A DNA stretch of 64,000 nucleotides from Devosia sp. 66-14. GTDB taxonomy: Bacteria; Pseudomonadota; Alphaproteobacteria; Rhizobiales; Devosiaceae. Numbering within the stretch: the first letter of the stretch is position 1; the number at the start of each line of letters is the position of its first letter. The notes under the pieces are model-generated. The model saw only the letters and a program-made list of their open reading frames with translations, was not told the DNA's origin and did no database searches. This document shows positions 8,887-17,508 of the stretch, piece after piece. The stretch covers positions 745,324 to 809,323 of the forward strand of contig MKVB01000002.1 of assembly GCA_001899085.1 (NCBI GenBank), read 5' to 3'. The position numbers and the translations under genes were made by a program.

Positions 8887-9049
8887 TGTCACCCCGGCGA
8901 AGGCCGGGGCCCATCCTGAGGGTTCTCGGCGGCTCACTGCCCGCTCGGTACCTCAAACACCTGCCGACACCATCCGTCAGCGACGGTCGTCCAGCGTCTC
9001 AGCTCACCGCGACATCTCAGGATGGGCCCCGGCCTTCGCCGGGGTGACA
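8887..9049. repeat. Long-loop palindrome related to the 80-bp repeat family
   Basis: Perfect 34-bp arms (8887-8920 and 9016-9049, outer end TGTCACCCCGGCGAAGGCCG) enclose a 95-bp loop. The arm resembles that of the 80-bp repeats but with CCGG where those have CTGC. It lies between the transporter fusion and its first binding protein. Confidence 0.9.
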
Positions 9050-9094
9050 CGGTGGATGGGCGCGATCAGTGCCAAATCCCCGAAAGGTAACGAG

Positions 9095-10024
9095 ATGCGT
9101 ATTTCTTCCCTGTTGCTTGCCGGTGGCCTCGTCGCCGCCGGCCTCGGCGGAGCCTACGCCGCCGAAGACATCTTCGATCTCAGCCCCGAGCAGCCCGGCC
9201 GCATCCATGTGGTGGCCGACCCGGCACTGGCGGCGAAACTGCCGGCCGCGTTCACCTGGGCGGTGCCCGGCAGCTTTACCGTGGCGGTGGCCGCGGCTGG
9301 CGAGCCGCCGCTCGGCACCTACGCCACCGACGCGGCCACCGTGGTGGGCGCCGACCCCGACATCGCGTCGCTGGTCGCCGAAAAGCTGGGGCTGCAGCTC
9401 AACCTGGTGCCGGTGGCCTGGGCCGACTGGCCGCTCGGGCTCACCTCGGGCAAGTATGACGCGGTGATCTCCAATGTCGGGGTCACCGAGGAGCGCAAGC
9501 TCAAGTTCGATTTCTCGACTTATCGGCAGGGGCTGCACGGCTTCTTCGTCGTCACCGACAGTCCGATCAAATCGCTGAAGGAGCCCAAGGATGTGGCCGG
9601 GCTGAAGATCGCCACCAGCTCGGGCACCATCCAGGACCGGATCATCAACGAGTGGAGCAAGGAGAACGTCGCCGCCGGGCTCGCTGCGAGCGACATCCTC
9701 TACTACGAGGATACGCCGGCCGCCTTGCTCGCCATCCAGTCGGGCCGGGTCGACGCGATCTTCAACGTCAACTCGGTCTTCACCTACCAGGCGCTGAAGA
9801 CCGGGGCGATCCACCAGGTCGGCACGGTCAATGCCGGCTGGCCCAACACCACCGAGGTCGGCATCACCACGCGCCGGGACAGCGGGCTCGCGCCGGTGCT
9901 GACCGAGGCGCTGAACGCGGTGATCGCCGATGGCAGCTACGCCAGAACGCTGGAGCGCTGGCACCTAACGCCCGAGGCGGTGAAGACGGCGAGGACCAAC
10001 CCGCCGGGCCTGCCGAAATACTGA
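9095..10024 (+). CDS. Polar amino-acid ABC transporter substrate-binding protein (first of two)
   Basis: The 309-residue protein has a signal peptide (cleavage likely after AYA near 22) and the family-3 solute-binding fold: GKYDAVISNVGVTEERKLKFDFSTY is the typical domain hinge block. GAAAGG stands 7 bp before ATG 9095. It is clearly paralogous to the product of 10194-11129; both begin the mature chain with FDL(S/T)PEQ and end in RTNPPGLPK, and both share the PVAW-DWPLGL segment. It should deliver an amino acid to the permease-ATPase encoded just upstream. Having two binding proteins suggests two related ligands. Confidence 0.9.
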   Translation: MRISSLLLAGGLVAAGLGGAYAAEDIFDLSPEQPGRIHVVADPALAAKLPAAFTWAVPGSFTVAVAAAGEPPLGTYATDAATVVGADPDIASLVAEKLGLQLNLVPVAWADWPLGLTSGKYDAVISNVGVTEERKLKFDFSTYRQGLHGFFVVTDSPIKSLKEPKDVAGLKIATSSGTIQDRIINEWSKENVAAGLAASDILYYEDTPAALLAIQSGRVDAIFNVNSVFTYQALKTGAIHQVGTVNAGWPNTTEVGITTRRDSGLAPVLTEALNAVIADGSYARTLERWHLTPEAVKTARTNPPGLPKY

Positions 10025-10028
10025 GCTC

Positions 10029-10070
10029 GGGGCATTTTCGCCGTTTCGCTTGAAACGGTGAAATGTCCCC
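10029..10070 (+). other. Long imperfect hairpin between the two binding-protein genes
   Basis: A stem of about 19 bp per side (10029-10047 with 10052-10070, tetraloop GCTT) begins 4 bp after the stop codon. The inner seven pairs CCGTTTC/GAAACGG are perfect. No T-run follows, so it looks more like an mRNA-stabilising or processing hairpin than an intrinsic terminator. Confidence 0.6.
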
Positions 10071-10193
10071 ACCTCCACCCTTCTGAAACACGCCGGCGAC
10101 AGTGCGAAGCGCCGGACGCATAGCGTCGCCCGCGGGATCCACCGGGCGCGCCCAGCCTCTTCGCACCCAATCGGATCCAAGAAAGGCGTCAAA

Positions 10194-11129
10194 ATGACCC
10201 TCATCCGCAAGGCAGCCGTCGGCCTTCTCGCCGCCGGCCTGCTGTTCTCCGCTTCGAGCCTGGCCTTTGCCGAAGGCGGCTTCGACCTCACGCCCGAACA
10301 GGCTGCCCGCCCCAAGGCGGAAGCCAATCCGGAGGCGATCGCCAAGATCTCGCCGGACTTCAAGCCGGTAAAGGCGGGCGTCTTCACCGTGGCGCTGACC
10401 GTCGGCGATCCGCCGCTTTCGACCTACGCCACCGATTCCAGCACTCCGGTGGGGGCCGAGGAAGATACCGCGTCGATCATCGCCGATGCGCTCGGGCTGA
10501 AGCTCGAGCTGGTGCCGGTGGCCTGGCCGGATTGGCCGCTCGGGCTCGAGTCCGGCAAGTATGATGCGGTGATTTCCAACGTCACCGTCACCGAGGCGCG
10601 CAAGGAGAAGTTCGACTTCTCGTCCTATCGCCTCGACGTGCTCGGCTTCTACGTGCCCAACGAGAGCAAGATCACCGAGATCAAGGAGCCCAAGGACATT
10701 GCCGGGTTGAAGGTGATCGTCGGCGCCGGCACCAACCAGGAAAAGATCGTCGTCGAGTGGGACAAGCAGAATGTCGCCGCCGGCCTGCCGGCCGCCGAGT
10801 TCCAGTATTATGACGATACCGCCGCTGCGCAGCTGGCGCTGCAATCGGGCCGGGCCGATGTCGAGTTCAACCCCAACGCTCAGCTGGCCTATCGCTCGGT
10901 GGTGAGCGGCAGCACCCGGCTCGTCGGCATCGTCAATGGCGGCTGGCCGCTGACCGCGGAGATTGCGGTCGCCACCAAGAAGGGCGCCGGCCTCGCCGAC
11001 GCACTGACCGCCGCCATCAACGGGCTGATCGCCAATGGCAAATATCTCGAGGCGCTGACCCGCTGGGGCCTCGAGGCGGAAAAGCTGCCGGAATCGCGCA
11101 CCAACCCGCCGGGTTTGCCGAAGACGTGA
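10194..11129 (+). CDS. Polar amino-acid ABC transporter substrate-binding protein (second of two)
   Basis: This 311-residue secreted protein has a signal peptide (cleavage near AFA-EGG, residue 26) and the SBP family-3 hinge block GKYDAVISNVTVTEARKEKFDF. It ends with RTNPPGLPK, as does its upstream paralogue. AAGAAAGG precedes the ATG. It lies 169 bp downstream of the first binding protein, separated by a strong hairpin that could set different expression levels for the two. The likely partner is the permease-ATPase fusion at 7065-8855. The ligand cannot be read from the sequence; the surrounding enzymes favour a sulfur-containing amino acid. Confidence 0.9.
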   Translation: MTLIRKAAVGLLAAGLLFSASSLAFAEGGFDLTPEQAARPKAEANPEAIAKISPDFKPVKAGVFTVALTVGDPPLSTYATDSSTPVGAEEDTASIIADALGLKLELVPVAWPDWPLGLESGKYDAVISNVTVTEARKEKFDFSSYRLDVLGFYVPNESKITEIKEPKDIAGLKVIVGAGTNQEKIVVEWDKQNVAAGLPAAEFQYYDDTAAAQLALQSGRADVEFNPNAQLAYRSVVSGSTRLVGIVNGGWPLTAEIAVATKKGAGLADALTAAINGLIANGKYLEALTRWGLEAEKLPESRTNPPGLPKT

Positions 11130-11354
11130 TGGGGTCGGCAGCATCACGCCTGCCGCGCACCCCCTCCGAGCTACGCTAGGTCGCTGACGCTCCCAAGCTT
11201 CGCTTGCCTCCCCATCAAGGGGGAGGTGGGCATCGGGTTTTTTGCGAGATGTGGCCACAATCACCTGCCCGCCTCCCTCCCCTCAAGGGGGAGGGGAGCC
11301 CAACCTGATAGTCCTTGCCTACCGCAAAGCCGTTGACTCTCCGCCGAAGAGTCC
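11130..11354. other. Intergenic GC-rich hairpins
   Basis: The gap after the second binding protein carries CCTCCCC/GGGGAGG stems at 11207-11226 and around 11273-11297. A run of six T at 11238-11243 lies too far from the first stem for a classic terminator. No gene is supported. Confidence 0.5.
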
Positions 11355-11387
11355 GCTAATACGCATTAGCTGTTAATGCGTATTAGC
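11355..11387. promoter_or_regulatory. LacI-type double operator overlapping the regulator start
   Basis: A perfect 14-bp inverted repeat (11355-11368 and 11374-11387, 5-bp spacer) is made of two imperfect LacI-like sites, TAATACGCATTA and TAATGCGTATTA, each with a central CG. Their centres are 17 bp apart. The ATG at 11376 lies inside the right arm, so binding would directly repress the regulator gene. Confidence 0.75.
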
Positions 11388-12491
11388 AGACGAGCCTCGA
11401 GGAGGGCGGCGGGTTTGGTGAAGGGCGGGCGGCTGACGCAGCGGGATATTGCGCGGATTGCCGGGGTGAGCCAGGCGACGGTGTCGCTGGTGCTGAACGA
11501 CGCCAAGGCGGCGGCGGGGCGCATTCCCGACGAGACGCGCGAGCGGGTGCAGAAGGCGATCAGGGAGACCGGCTATGTCGCCGATCCGATCGCCCGGCGT
11601 ATGGCCAAGGGGCTCAACCGCATCCTCGGCGTGTTCACCTACGAGCCGGCGTTTCCGAGCGCCCAGGCCGATTTCTTCGCGCCGTTCCTGTTCGGCATCG
11701 AAGAGACGGCGCAGACGCTGGGCTATGACCTGCTGCTGCTCACCGGGGCGCCGGCCAATCGCGGCAAGCGCAAGATTTTCGACGAGAACAACAGGCTGCG
11801 ACTGGCCGATGGCTGCGTGATCCTCGGGCGCGAGTTCGATCGCGCCGAGCTGAAGCGCCTGGTGGCCGGCGACTACCCGTTCGTCGCCGTCGGCCGCCGT
11901 GATCCCATTGGCGGCCCGGCTGGCGCGCCGGTGCCCTATGTCGGGGCCGACTATGTCGCGGCGACCGCCGAGATGGTGCGCCGCGCCAGGGCCAAGGGCC
12001 ACACCAGGCTCGCCTATGTCGGCCCCAGCAAGGGCGCCGAATCCTCGGTCGACCGGTGGAACGGTTTCGCCTCGGCTATCGGGGAGGCGGACGCCAAACT
12101 GGCGCCGCGCGCCGAGCTGGCGCTGCATATCGCCGAGGTCGGGGGCAGGGCGCTGCCGATGCTCGAGGCGATCCGCCAATCGGGCGCCACGGTGGTGTTC
12201 TTCACCGAAATGGCCGACGCGGTGATCGTCGATGCGGCGGCGCGCTCGCAGAACCTGGCGGTGCCGGGCGACCTCTCGATCGTGGTGCTCGGCAGCCATC
12301 TGAGGCCGATGCAGTCGGGCACCCGTTTCACCACCTTTTCGGTGCCGCGCGAGGAAATGGCGCGGCGCGCCACGCAGATGCTGTGCGAGCGGATCGAAGC
12401 CGGCTCGGCCGGCGAGCAGGTGGTGCTGCCGTGCGAGCCGGTCGAGGGCGAAACCCTCGGCGCCATTCAACAGACACAAGCGGCGAACTGA
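11376..12491 (+). CDS. LacI family transcriptional regulator
   Basis: The 371-residue protein has a LacI helix-turn-helix at about 19-41 (TQRDIARIAGVSQATVSLVLN), a hinge region ending near 70, then a periplasmic-binding-protein-like sugar-sensing domain (GVFTYEP near 80 onward, ending RATQMLCERIEAG). ATG 11376 lies within the operator's right arm; if that site blocks translation, a GTG near 11417 just before the helix-turn-helix is an alternative. It heads a sugar catabolic and transport operon and most likely represses itself and that operon until its sugar is present. Confidence 0.92.
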   Translation: MRISRRASRRAAGLVKGGRLTQRDIARIAGVSQATVSLVLNDAKAAAGRIPDETRERVQKAIRETGYVADPIARRMAKGLNRILGVFTYEPAFPSAQADFFAPFLFGIEETAQTLGYDLLLLTGAPANRGKRKIFDENNRLRLADGCVILGREFDRAELKRLVAGDYPFVAVGRRDPIGGPAGAPVPYVGADYVAATAEMVRRARAKGHTRLAYVGPSKGAESSVDRWNGFASAIGEADAKLAPRAELALHIAEVGGRALPMLEAIRQSGATVVFFTEMADAVIVDAAARSQNLAVPGDLSIVVLGSHLRPMQSGTRFTTFSVPREEMARRATQMLCERIEAGSAGEQVVLPCEPVEGETLGAIQQTQAAN

Positions 12492-12545
12492 GAAGTCGAG
12501 AGACTTTTCAGCCGACTTCGCCGCGACAAGACAAATGGATCTGAA

Positions 12546-14156
12546 GTGAAAGAATACTCGGCAGATATCGCGATCATCGGTGGCGGCCTCGGCGGCGTGG
12601 CGGCGGCGCTCGGCGCCCTGCGGTCGGGCCGCAGCGTGGTGATGACGGAGGAGTTCGACTGGCTGGGCGGGCAGATGACCAGCCAGGCCGTGCCGCCCGA
12701 CGAGCATAGCTGGGTCGAGCAGTTCGGCATCACGCGCTCCTACCGGGCGCTGCGCAACGGCATCCGGCAATATTATCGCGACCACTACCCGCTGACCGAA
12801 AAGAGCCGGGCCTGGGGCGATCTCAACCCCGGCGCCGGGTTCGTGTCGCGGCTCTGCCACGAGCCGCGCGTCGGGCTGGCGGTGATGGAAGCGATGCTGA
12901 TGCCGTATCGCGGCGGTGGCAAGCTGACTGTGCTGCAGCCCTATAAGCCGATCTCCGCCGAAGTCGATGGCGACCGGGTGCGGGCGGTGACGCTCAGGCA
13001 TCGCGACAGCGGCGAGAGCATCGTCGTTACCGGCAAATACATCATCGAGGCCACCGAACTCGGTGATCTGCTCCCGATGACCGGCACCGAATATGTCACT
13101 GGCTTCGAGAGCCAGCGCGACACCGGCGAGCCGTCGGCGCCGGCGGAGGCGCAGCCGACCAACTCGCAGGCGGTGTCGATCTGCTTTGCCATCGACCATG
13201 TCGACGGCAACCAGGTGGGCGACAAGCCGCGCAATTACGACAAGTGGCGCGCCTATACCCCGAGCTTCTGGGGCGGGCCGCTGATCGGCTTCGTCGCGCC
13301 GCATCCGCGCACGCTCGAAACCACGGTGCGCAGCTTCACCCCCAACCCGGATGACGACCCGACCCTGGTCGATGCCGACCAGCGCAAGAACCCCGGCGAC
13401 GGGAACCTCTGGACGTTCCGGCGCATCGCGGCGCGGCGCAATTTCGTTGCTGGCGCCTACGCCTCGGATATCTGCCTCGTGAACTGGCCGATGCTCGACT
13501 ATTTCGAGCACCCGATCATCGACGTGCCCGAGGCGGTGTACGAGGAGCGCATCCGCGACGCGGCCGACCTCGCCTATTCGGTGTTCTACTGGCTGCAGAC
13601 CGAAGCGCCGCGCGAAGATGGCGGGCAGGGGTTCCCGGGCCTGCGGCTGCGCGGCGACATCACCGGCACCAACCATGGCCTCGCCATGGCGCCCTATATC
13701 CGCGAGAGCCGCCGCATCAGGGCGGTGACCACCGTCGTCGAGCAGGATCTCTCCTACGAGGTGCGCGGCGAGCGCGGCGCGGTGAACTATCGCGACAGCG
13801 TCGGCATCGGCATGTACCGCATTGACCTCCACCCCTCGACCGGCGGCGACAACTATATCGACGTGGCCTCGTGCCCGTTCGAGATCCCGCTCGGCGCGCT
13901 GCTGCCGGAGCGGGTCAGCAACCTGATCCCGGCCGGCAAGACCATCGGCACCACCCACATCACCAATGGCTGCTACCGGCTGCATCCGGTGGAGTGGAAC
14001 ATCGGCGAAGTGGCGGGGCTGCTTGCCGCCTATTGCCTGAACCACGGCGTCACGCCGCACCAGGTGCAGGCCGACGATGCACTGCTCTCGGACTTCCAGG
14101 CCGGGCTTTATGCCGAGGGCATCGAGACCCGCTGGCCCGACGTCAGGGGCTACTGA
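12546..14156 (+). CDS. FAD-dependent oxidoreductase (FAD_oxidored family)
   Basis: This 536-residue protein begins with an FAD-binding Rossmann fold (IIGGGLGGVAAALGA, glycines at 12-17) and contains EFDWLGGQMTSQ near 35-50 and KYIIEATELGDLLP near 160, all typical of the PF12831 family. The C-terminal block LIPAGKTIGTTHITNGCYRLHPVEW is also characteristic. It starts with GTG at 12546, because the nearby ATG at 12535 runs into a stop at once. It sits between the LacI gene and the sugar-binding protein gene, so a role in oxidising the transported sugar or a glycoside is likely. No reaction can be assigned. Confidence 0.82.
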   Translation: MKEYSADIAIIGGGLGGVAAALGALRSGRSVVMTEEFDWLGGQMTSQAVPPDEHSWVEQFGITRSYRALRNGIRQYYRDHYPLTEKSRAWGDLNPGAGFVSRLCHEPRVGLAVMEAMLMPYRGGGKLTVLQPYKPISAEVDGDRVRAVTLRHRDSGESIVVTGKYIIEATELGDLLPMTGTEYVTGFESQRDTGEPSAPAEAQPTNSQAVSICFAIDHVDGNQVGDKPRNYDKWRAYTPSFWGGPLIGFVAPHPRTLETTVRSFTPNPDDDPTLVDADQRKNPGDGNLWTFRRIAARRNFVAGAYASDICLVNWPMLDYFEHPIIDVPEAVYEERIRDAADLAYSVFYWLQTEAPREDGGQGFPGLRLRGDITGTNHGLAMAPYIRESRRIRAVTTVVEQDLSYEVRGERGAVNYRDSVGIGMYRIDLHPSTGGDNYIDVASCPFEIPLGALLPERVSNLIPAGKTIGTTHITNGCYRLHPVEWNIGEVAGLLAAYCLNHGVTPHQVQADDALLSDFQAGLYAEGIETRWPDVRGY

Positions 14157-14214
14157 AAAAGACCGGAAAACGGCGACCACTCAACGACGAACCGAGTACG
14201 ACAAGGAGGAAACC

Positions 14215-15465
14215 ATGAAACTGCTCAACCTGAAGCTGGCGGCGCTCGCCGCCGGCATTGCCATCCCGATGGCTGCCGTGCCGGCGCTGGCGGTGGATAT
14301 CCGGATGGCGATCTGGAGCGCCAACGAGGCGCACCTGAAACTGTTCAACGAGATCGGCGCCGCCTACACGGCGCAGCACCCGGACGTGAAGGTAAGCTTC
14401 GACTCGCTGCCGTTTGACGGCTACACCACGACGCTGACCACCCAGATCGCCGGTGGCAATGCCCCCGATCTCGCCTGGATCCTCGAGACCACGGCGGGCG
14501 ATTTCGTCAGCTCGGGCGCGCTGGCACCGCTCAAGGCGACGTTCGAGGCGGCGCCCGACTACAACCTCGCCGATGTCACCGAGAGCGCATTGGCGCTGTG
14601 GACGGCCGGCGGCGAGATCTACGCCTATCCGTTCTCCACCTCGCCGTTCGGCATGTTCGTCAACAATGACGTGATCAAGGCCGCCGGGCAGGAGACTCCG
14701 GCAGAGCTGATCGCCAAGGGGGAGTGGATCTGGGACAAGGCCGAGGCGATCAACACTGCCGTCGCCGCTTCGGGCAAGCAGGGGCTGATCGTCCGCGATT
14801 TCGACTACAAGGTGTGGGACAACCTGGCCTCGATCTGGAACGGCTGGGGCGCCGCGCCGTGGAGCGCCGACGGCAAGACCTGCACGTTCACCGAGCAGCC
14901 GATGGTCGATGCGATGAGCTTCATCCACAAGGCGATCTTCACCGACAAGGCGATCCCCGGGCCGGGCGTCACCGCCGATTTCTTCGCCGGCGACGCGGCG
15001 ATGACCATCACGCAGATCTCCCGCGCCTCGCTCTTGCCCAAGGAAAACCCGTTCAGCTGGGACCTGGTGCCGCTGCCGTCGGGCCCGGCGGGCGAATATG
15101 CGGTGATCGGGCAGGCCGGCATCGGCGTCTTCGCCTCGGGCAAGAACCCTGAAGTGGCGGCCGATTTCCTCGCCTTCTTCACCAGCCCCGACAATGCCAA
15201 GAAACTGGCGGCGTTCTTCCCGCCGCCGCGCTCGAGCCTGCTCAACGCCGAAGTGCTCGGCGCCGCCAACCCGCTGCTCTCGGCGACCCAGATCGAGAAC
15301 GTGGTGATCAAGGGCATCGCCACCGGCAAGGTGAAGCCGGGCCATGCCGGGTTCGCCGAAATCCAGCAGACGGCTCGCGCCGCGCTCGACGCGCTGTGGG
15401 TGCCGGAGGCCGACGTGCCGGCGGTGCTGAAATCGGTGTGCGACCGGATCCAGCCGATGCTGTGA
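14215..15465 (+). CDS. Sugar ABC transporter substrate-binding protein (CUT1, LacI locus)
   Basis: The 416-residue family-1 solute-binding protein has a signal peptide ending near ALA at 26 and the pattern DIRMAIWSANEAHLKLFNEI, GGNAPDLAWI and GFVSSGALAPL-like blocks of extracellular sugar binders. A strong AAGGAGGAAACC precedes ATG 14215; reading further upstream only mirrors the FAD gene. The two permease genes follow after a repeat-containing gap of 214 bp. No ATPase gene is in this operon, so the importer probably borrows the ATPase encoded at 18377-19450. The ligand is unknown. Confidence 0.9.
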   Translation: MKLLNLKLAALAAGIAIPMAAVPALAVDIRMAIWSANEAHLKLFNEIGAAYTAQHPDVKVSFDSLPFDGYTTTLTTQIAGGNAPDLAWILETTAGDFVSSGALAPLKATFEAAPDYNLADVTESALALWTAGGEIYAYPFSTSPFGMFVNNDVIKAAGQETPAELIAKGEWIWDKAEAINTAVAASGKQGLIVRDFDYKVWDNLASIWNGWGAAPWSADGKTCTFTEQPMVDAMSFIHKAIFTDKAIPGPGVTADFFAGDAAMTITQISRASLLPKENPFSWDLVPLPSGPAGEYAVIGQAGIGVFASGKNPEVAADFLAFFTSPDNAKKLAAFFPPPRSSLLNAEVLGAANPLLSATQIENVVIKGIATGKVKPGHAGFAEIQQTARAALDALWVPEADVPAVLKSVCDRIQPML

Positions 15466-15483
15466 TGAATGGTGGGCCACTTC

Positions 15484-15660
15484 GGTGGCTCACCCCTCAC
15501 CCGTCTCGGCCTTCGGCCGATCCACCCTCTCCCCGACGGGGAGAGGAAAGAGGCGATCGCTGCGCTCTCCGAATTCTTCTCCCCGTCGGGGTCGCGGGAC
15601 GAGGGCGTAGCCCTCGCCCGGAGGTGGCGCGTAGCGCCGGATGAGGGGCGCGAGCCCGTG
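15484..15660. repeat. Palindromic GC-rich intergenic repeat cluster
   Basis: The gap between the binding protein and the first permease carries complementary pieces such as CCCCTCACCCG versus GATGAGGGGCG, CTCCCCGACGGGGAG, and CGGCCTTCGGCCG. They form several nested hairpins. No coding region is supported; it may tune the ratio of binding protein to permease. Confidence 0.6.
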
Positions 15661-15679
15661 TCTTCGAGGAAACTACTCA

Positions 15680-16606
15680 ATGCCCACTGCCACCCTCACC
15701 GCTGACCGATCGCGCAAGCGGCCGTTCTGGACCATGGAGCGGCGGGATAGTCTGGTGGGCTATTTGTTCATCGCGCCGCAGCTCGTCGGCATCGTGCTGT
15801 TCGTCCTCATCCCGCTCGGGTTGGTGGTCTGGTACTCGCTGCATGAATGGAACGTCCTGGCCGGCACCTTCCGCTTCGTCGGCGATGCGAATTACCAAAA
15901 GCTCGCCGCCGATCCGGCGCTCGGCGAAGTGCTCGGCGCGACGGCGATCTTTTCGGCGGGGCTGGTGGTGTTCAACCTGTCGCTGGCGCTGCTCCTGGCG
16001 ATCCTCGTCAACCAGAAGCTGAGGGGCATCACAGTGTTCCGCACCATCTTCTTTTCGCCGGTGGTGGTGTCGCTGGTCGCCTGGACCATCGTCTGGGGCT
16101 TCCTGTTGCAGGCCCATGGCGGGATCAACGGGGTGCTGCAGCTGATCGGCATCACGGGACCCAACTGGCTGCGCTCGCCGCCCACCGCCATGGCCTCGGT
16201 GATCGTGGTGCAGGTGTTCAAGAATGTCGGGCTCAACATGGTGCTGTTTCTCGCGGCGCTGCAGGGGGTGCCGCGCGAGCTCTACGAGGCGGCGCGGGTC
16301 GATGGCGCCAGCCGCTTCACCCAGTTCCACGCGATCACCGTGCCGCTGATCTCGCCGACGATCCTGCTCACCATGATCATCACCATCGTCGGCTCGCTCC
16401 AGGTGTTCGCGCAGATCGCGGTGCTGACGCAGGGCGGGCCGGGCATGTCGACCACGGTGCTGGTCTACTATCTCTACCAGCAGGCCTTCCAGTTCCACCG
16501 CTTCGGCTACGGCGCCACCATCTCGATCCTCCTGTTCCTGATCGTCGCGGTGCTCACCTTCGCGCAGTGGCAGATGCGCAAACGGATCGTCTTCTATGAA
16601 AACTGA
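15680..16606 (+). CDS. Sugar ABC transporter permease, MalF/UgpA type (LacI locus)
   Basis: This 308-residue inner-membrane protein has about six transmembrane segments (for example YLFIAPQLVGIVLFVLIPLG near 30) and the cytoplasmic EAA loop YEAARVDGASRFTQFHAITV that docks the ATPase. ATG 15680 was chosen because CGAGGA lies just upstream and the preceding codons fall in the repeat. The gene overlaps the next permease by 11 bp. The pair would form the channel for the binding protein encoded at 14215-15465. Confidence 0.9.
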   Translation: MPTATLTADRSRKRPFWTMERRDSLVGYLFIAPQLVGIVLFVLIPLGLVVWYSLHEWNVLAGTFRFVGDANYQKLAADPALGEVLGATAIFSAGLVVFNLSLALLLAILVNQKLRGITVFRTIFFSPVVVSLVAWTIVWGFLLQAHGGINGVLQLIGITGPNWLRSPPTAMASVIVVQVFKNVGLNMVLFLAALQGVPRELYEAARVDGASRFTQFHAITVPLISPTILLTMIITIVGSLQVFAQIAVLTQGGPGMSTTVLVYYLYQQAFQFHRFGYGATISILLFLIVAVLTFAQWQMRKRIVFYEN

Positions 16607-17453
16607 CCTCACCCCGGGCGGCCTGTCGCCGCGGGCCCGCGTCGCGCTCTATGGGCTGCTCTGCGTCCTCGCCGTCCCGTTCGTCTTTCCGACCTGGTGG
16701 ATGGTGACGAGCTCGGTGAAGCCGATCTCGGACATCTTCGCCTTTCCGCCCGAGCTGATCCCGTCGCGCTTCGACTGGTCGACCTACTCGGAGGTGTTCA
16801 GGCTGCAGCCCTTCGCGCAGCAATACTGGAACTCGTGCTACATCGCGGCGATCGTCACGGCGGGCACCATGGCGGTGTCGTCGATGGCCGGCTACGCCTT
16901 CGCGCGGATCAGGTTTCCGGGCGCCAACCTGATCTTCATGGTGGTGCTGCTGGGGCTCTTGATCCCCTCGGAAGTCACTATCGTGCCGCTGTTCCAGATG
17001 TTCCTCAAATGGGGGCTGGTGAACACCCACTGGCCACTGATCCTGGTGCCGATCTTCGGCGCGCCCAGCGTTTTCGCCACCTTCGTGATGCGGCAGTTCT
17101 TCATCGCGCTGCCGGTGGAGCTGGAAGAGGCGGCGCGCGTCGATGGGCTGAGCCGCTTCGGTATCTTCTGGCAGATCGCGCTGCCGCTGGCGAAGCCGGC
17201 GCTGGCAGCAGTCGCCATCTTCACCTTCCTCCACTCCTGGAACCTCTATCTCGAGCCGATCGTGTTCCTCACCACACCTGCCAATTTCACCCTGCCGCAG
17301 GCGCTGACCCAGTATGTCGATGTCTACCAGGGGCCGATGTGGAACACCCAGCTGGCGGCCGCGACGCTCACGGCGCTGCCGGTGCTGGTGGTGTTCATCT
17401 TCGCCCAGCGCCAGTTCATCGAGGGGTTGGCTCACACCGGACTCAAGGGGTGA
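16596..17453 (+). CDS. Sugar ABC transporter permease, MalG/UgpE type (LacI locus)
   Basis: The 285-residue permease shows the MalG-type opening PTWWMVTSSVKP, six predicted membrane segments and the EAA loop EEAARVDGLSRFGIFWQIAL. It overlaps the upstream permease by 11 bp and ends GLAHTGLKG, matching the usual MalG-family tail. The last 31 bp, tail codons plus stop, are repeated about 50 bp downstream. It pairs with the MalF-type permease at 15680 and needs an ATPase from elsewhere. Confidence 0.9.
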   Translation: MKTDLTPGGLSPRARVALYGLLCVLAVPFVFPTWWMVTSSVKPISDIFAFPPELIPSRFDWSTYSEVFRLQPFAQQYWNSCYIAAIVTAGTMAVSSMAGYAFARIRFPGANLIFMVVLLGLLIPSEVTIVPLFQMFLKWGLVNTHWPLILVPIFGAPSVFATFVMRQFFIALPVELEEAARVDGLSRFGIFWQIALPLAKPALAAVAIFTFLHSWNLYLEPIVFLTTPANFTLPQALTQYVDVYQGPMWNTQLAAATLTALPVLVVFIFAQRQFIEGLAHTGLKG

Positions 17454-17504
17454 CCGATGCGCAAGCGCATCGGGGGATTGGCCCATACCGGACTCAAGGG
17501 GTGA
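17423..17504 (+). repeat. Duplicated permease 3' end
   Basis: About 31 bp encoding LAHTGLKG plus stop at 17423-17453 recur with few changes at 17473-17504. The second copy still reads LAHTGLKG and a stop, ending 5 bp before the ATG at 17509. It looks like a small tandem duplication that kept the GGGGTGA ribosome-binding region ahead of the next gene. Confidence 0.8.
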
Positions 17505-17508
17505 GGCG

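Noticed and set aside
11373..14180. 935-codon open frame on the minus strand across the LacI and FAD oxidoreductase genes
   Set aside because: It is antisense to two genes with clear domain matches and contains no recognisable motif.
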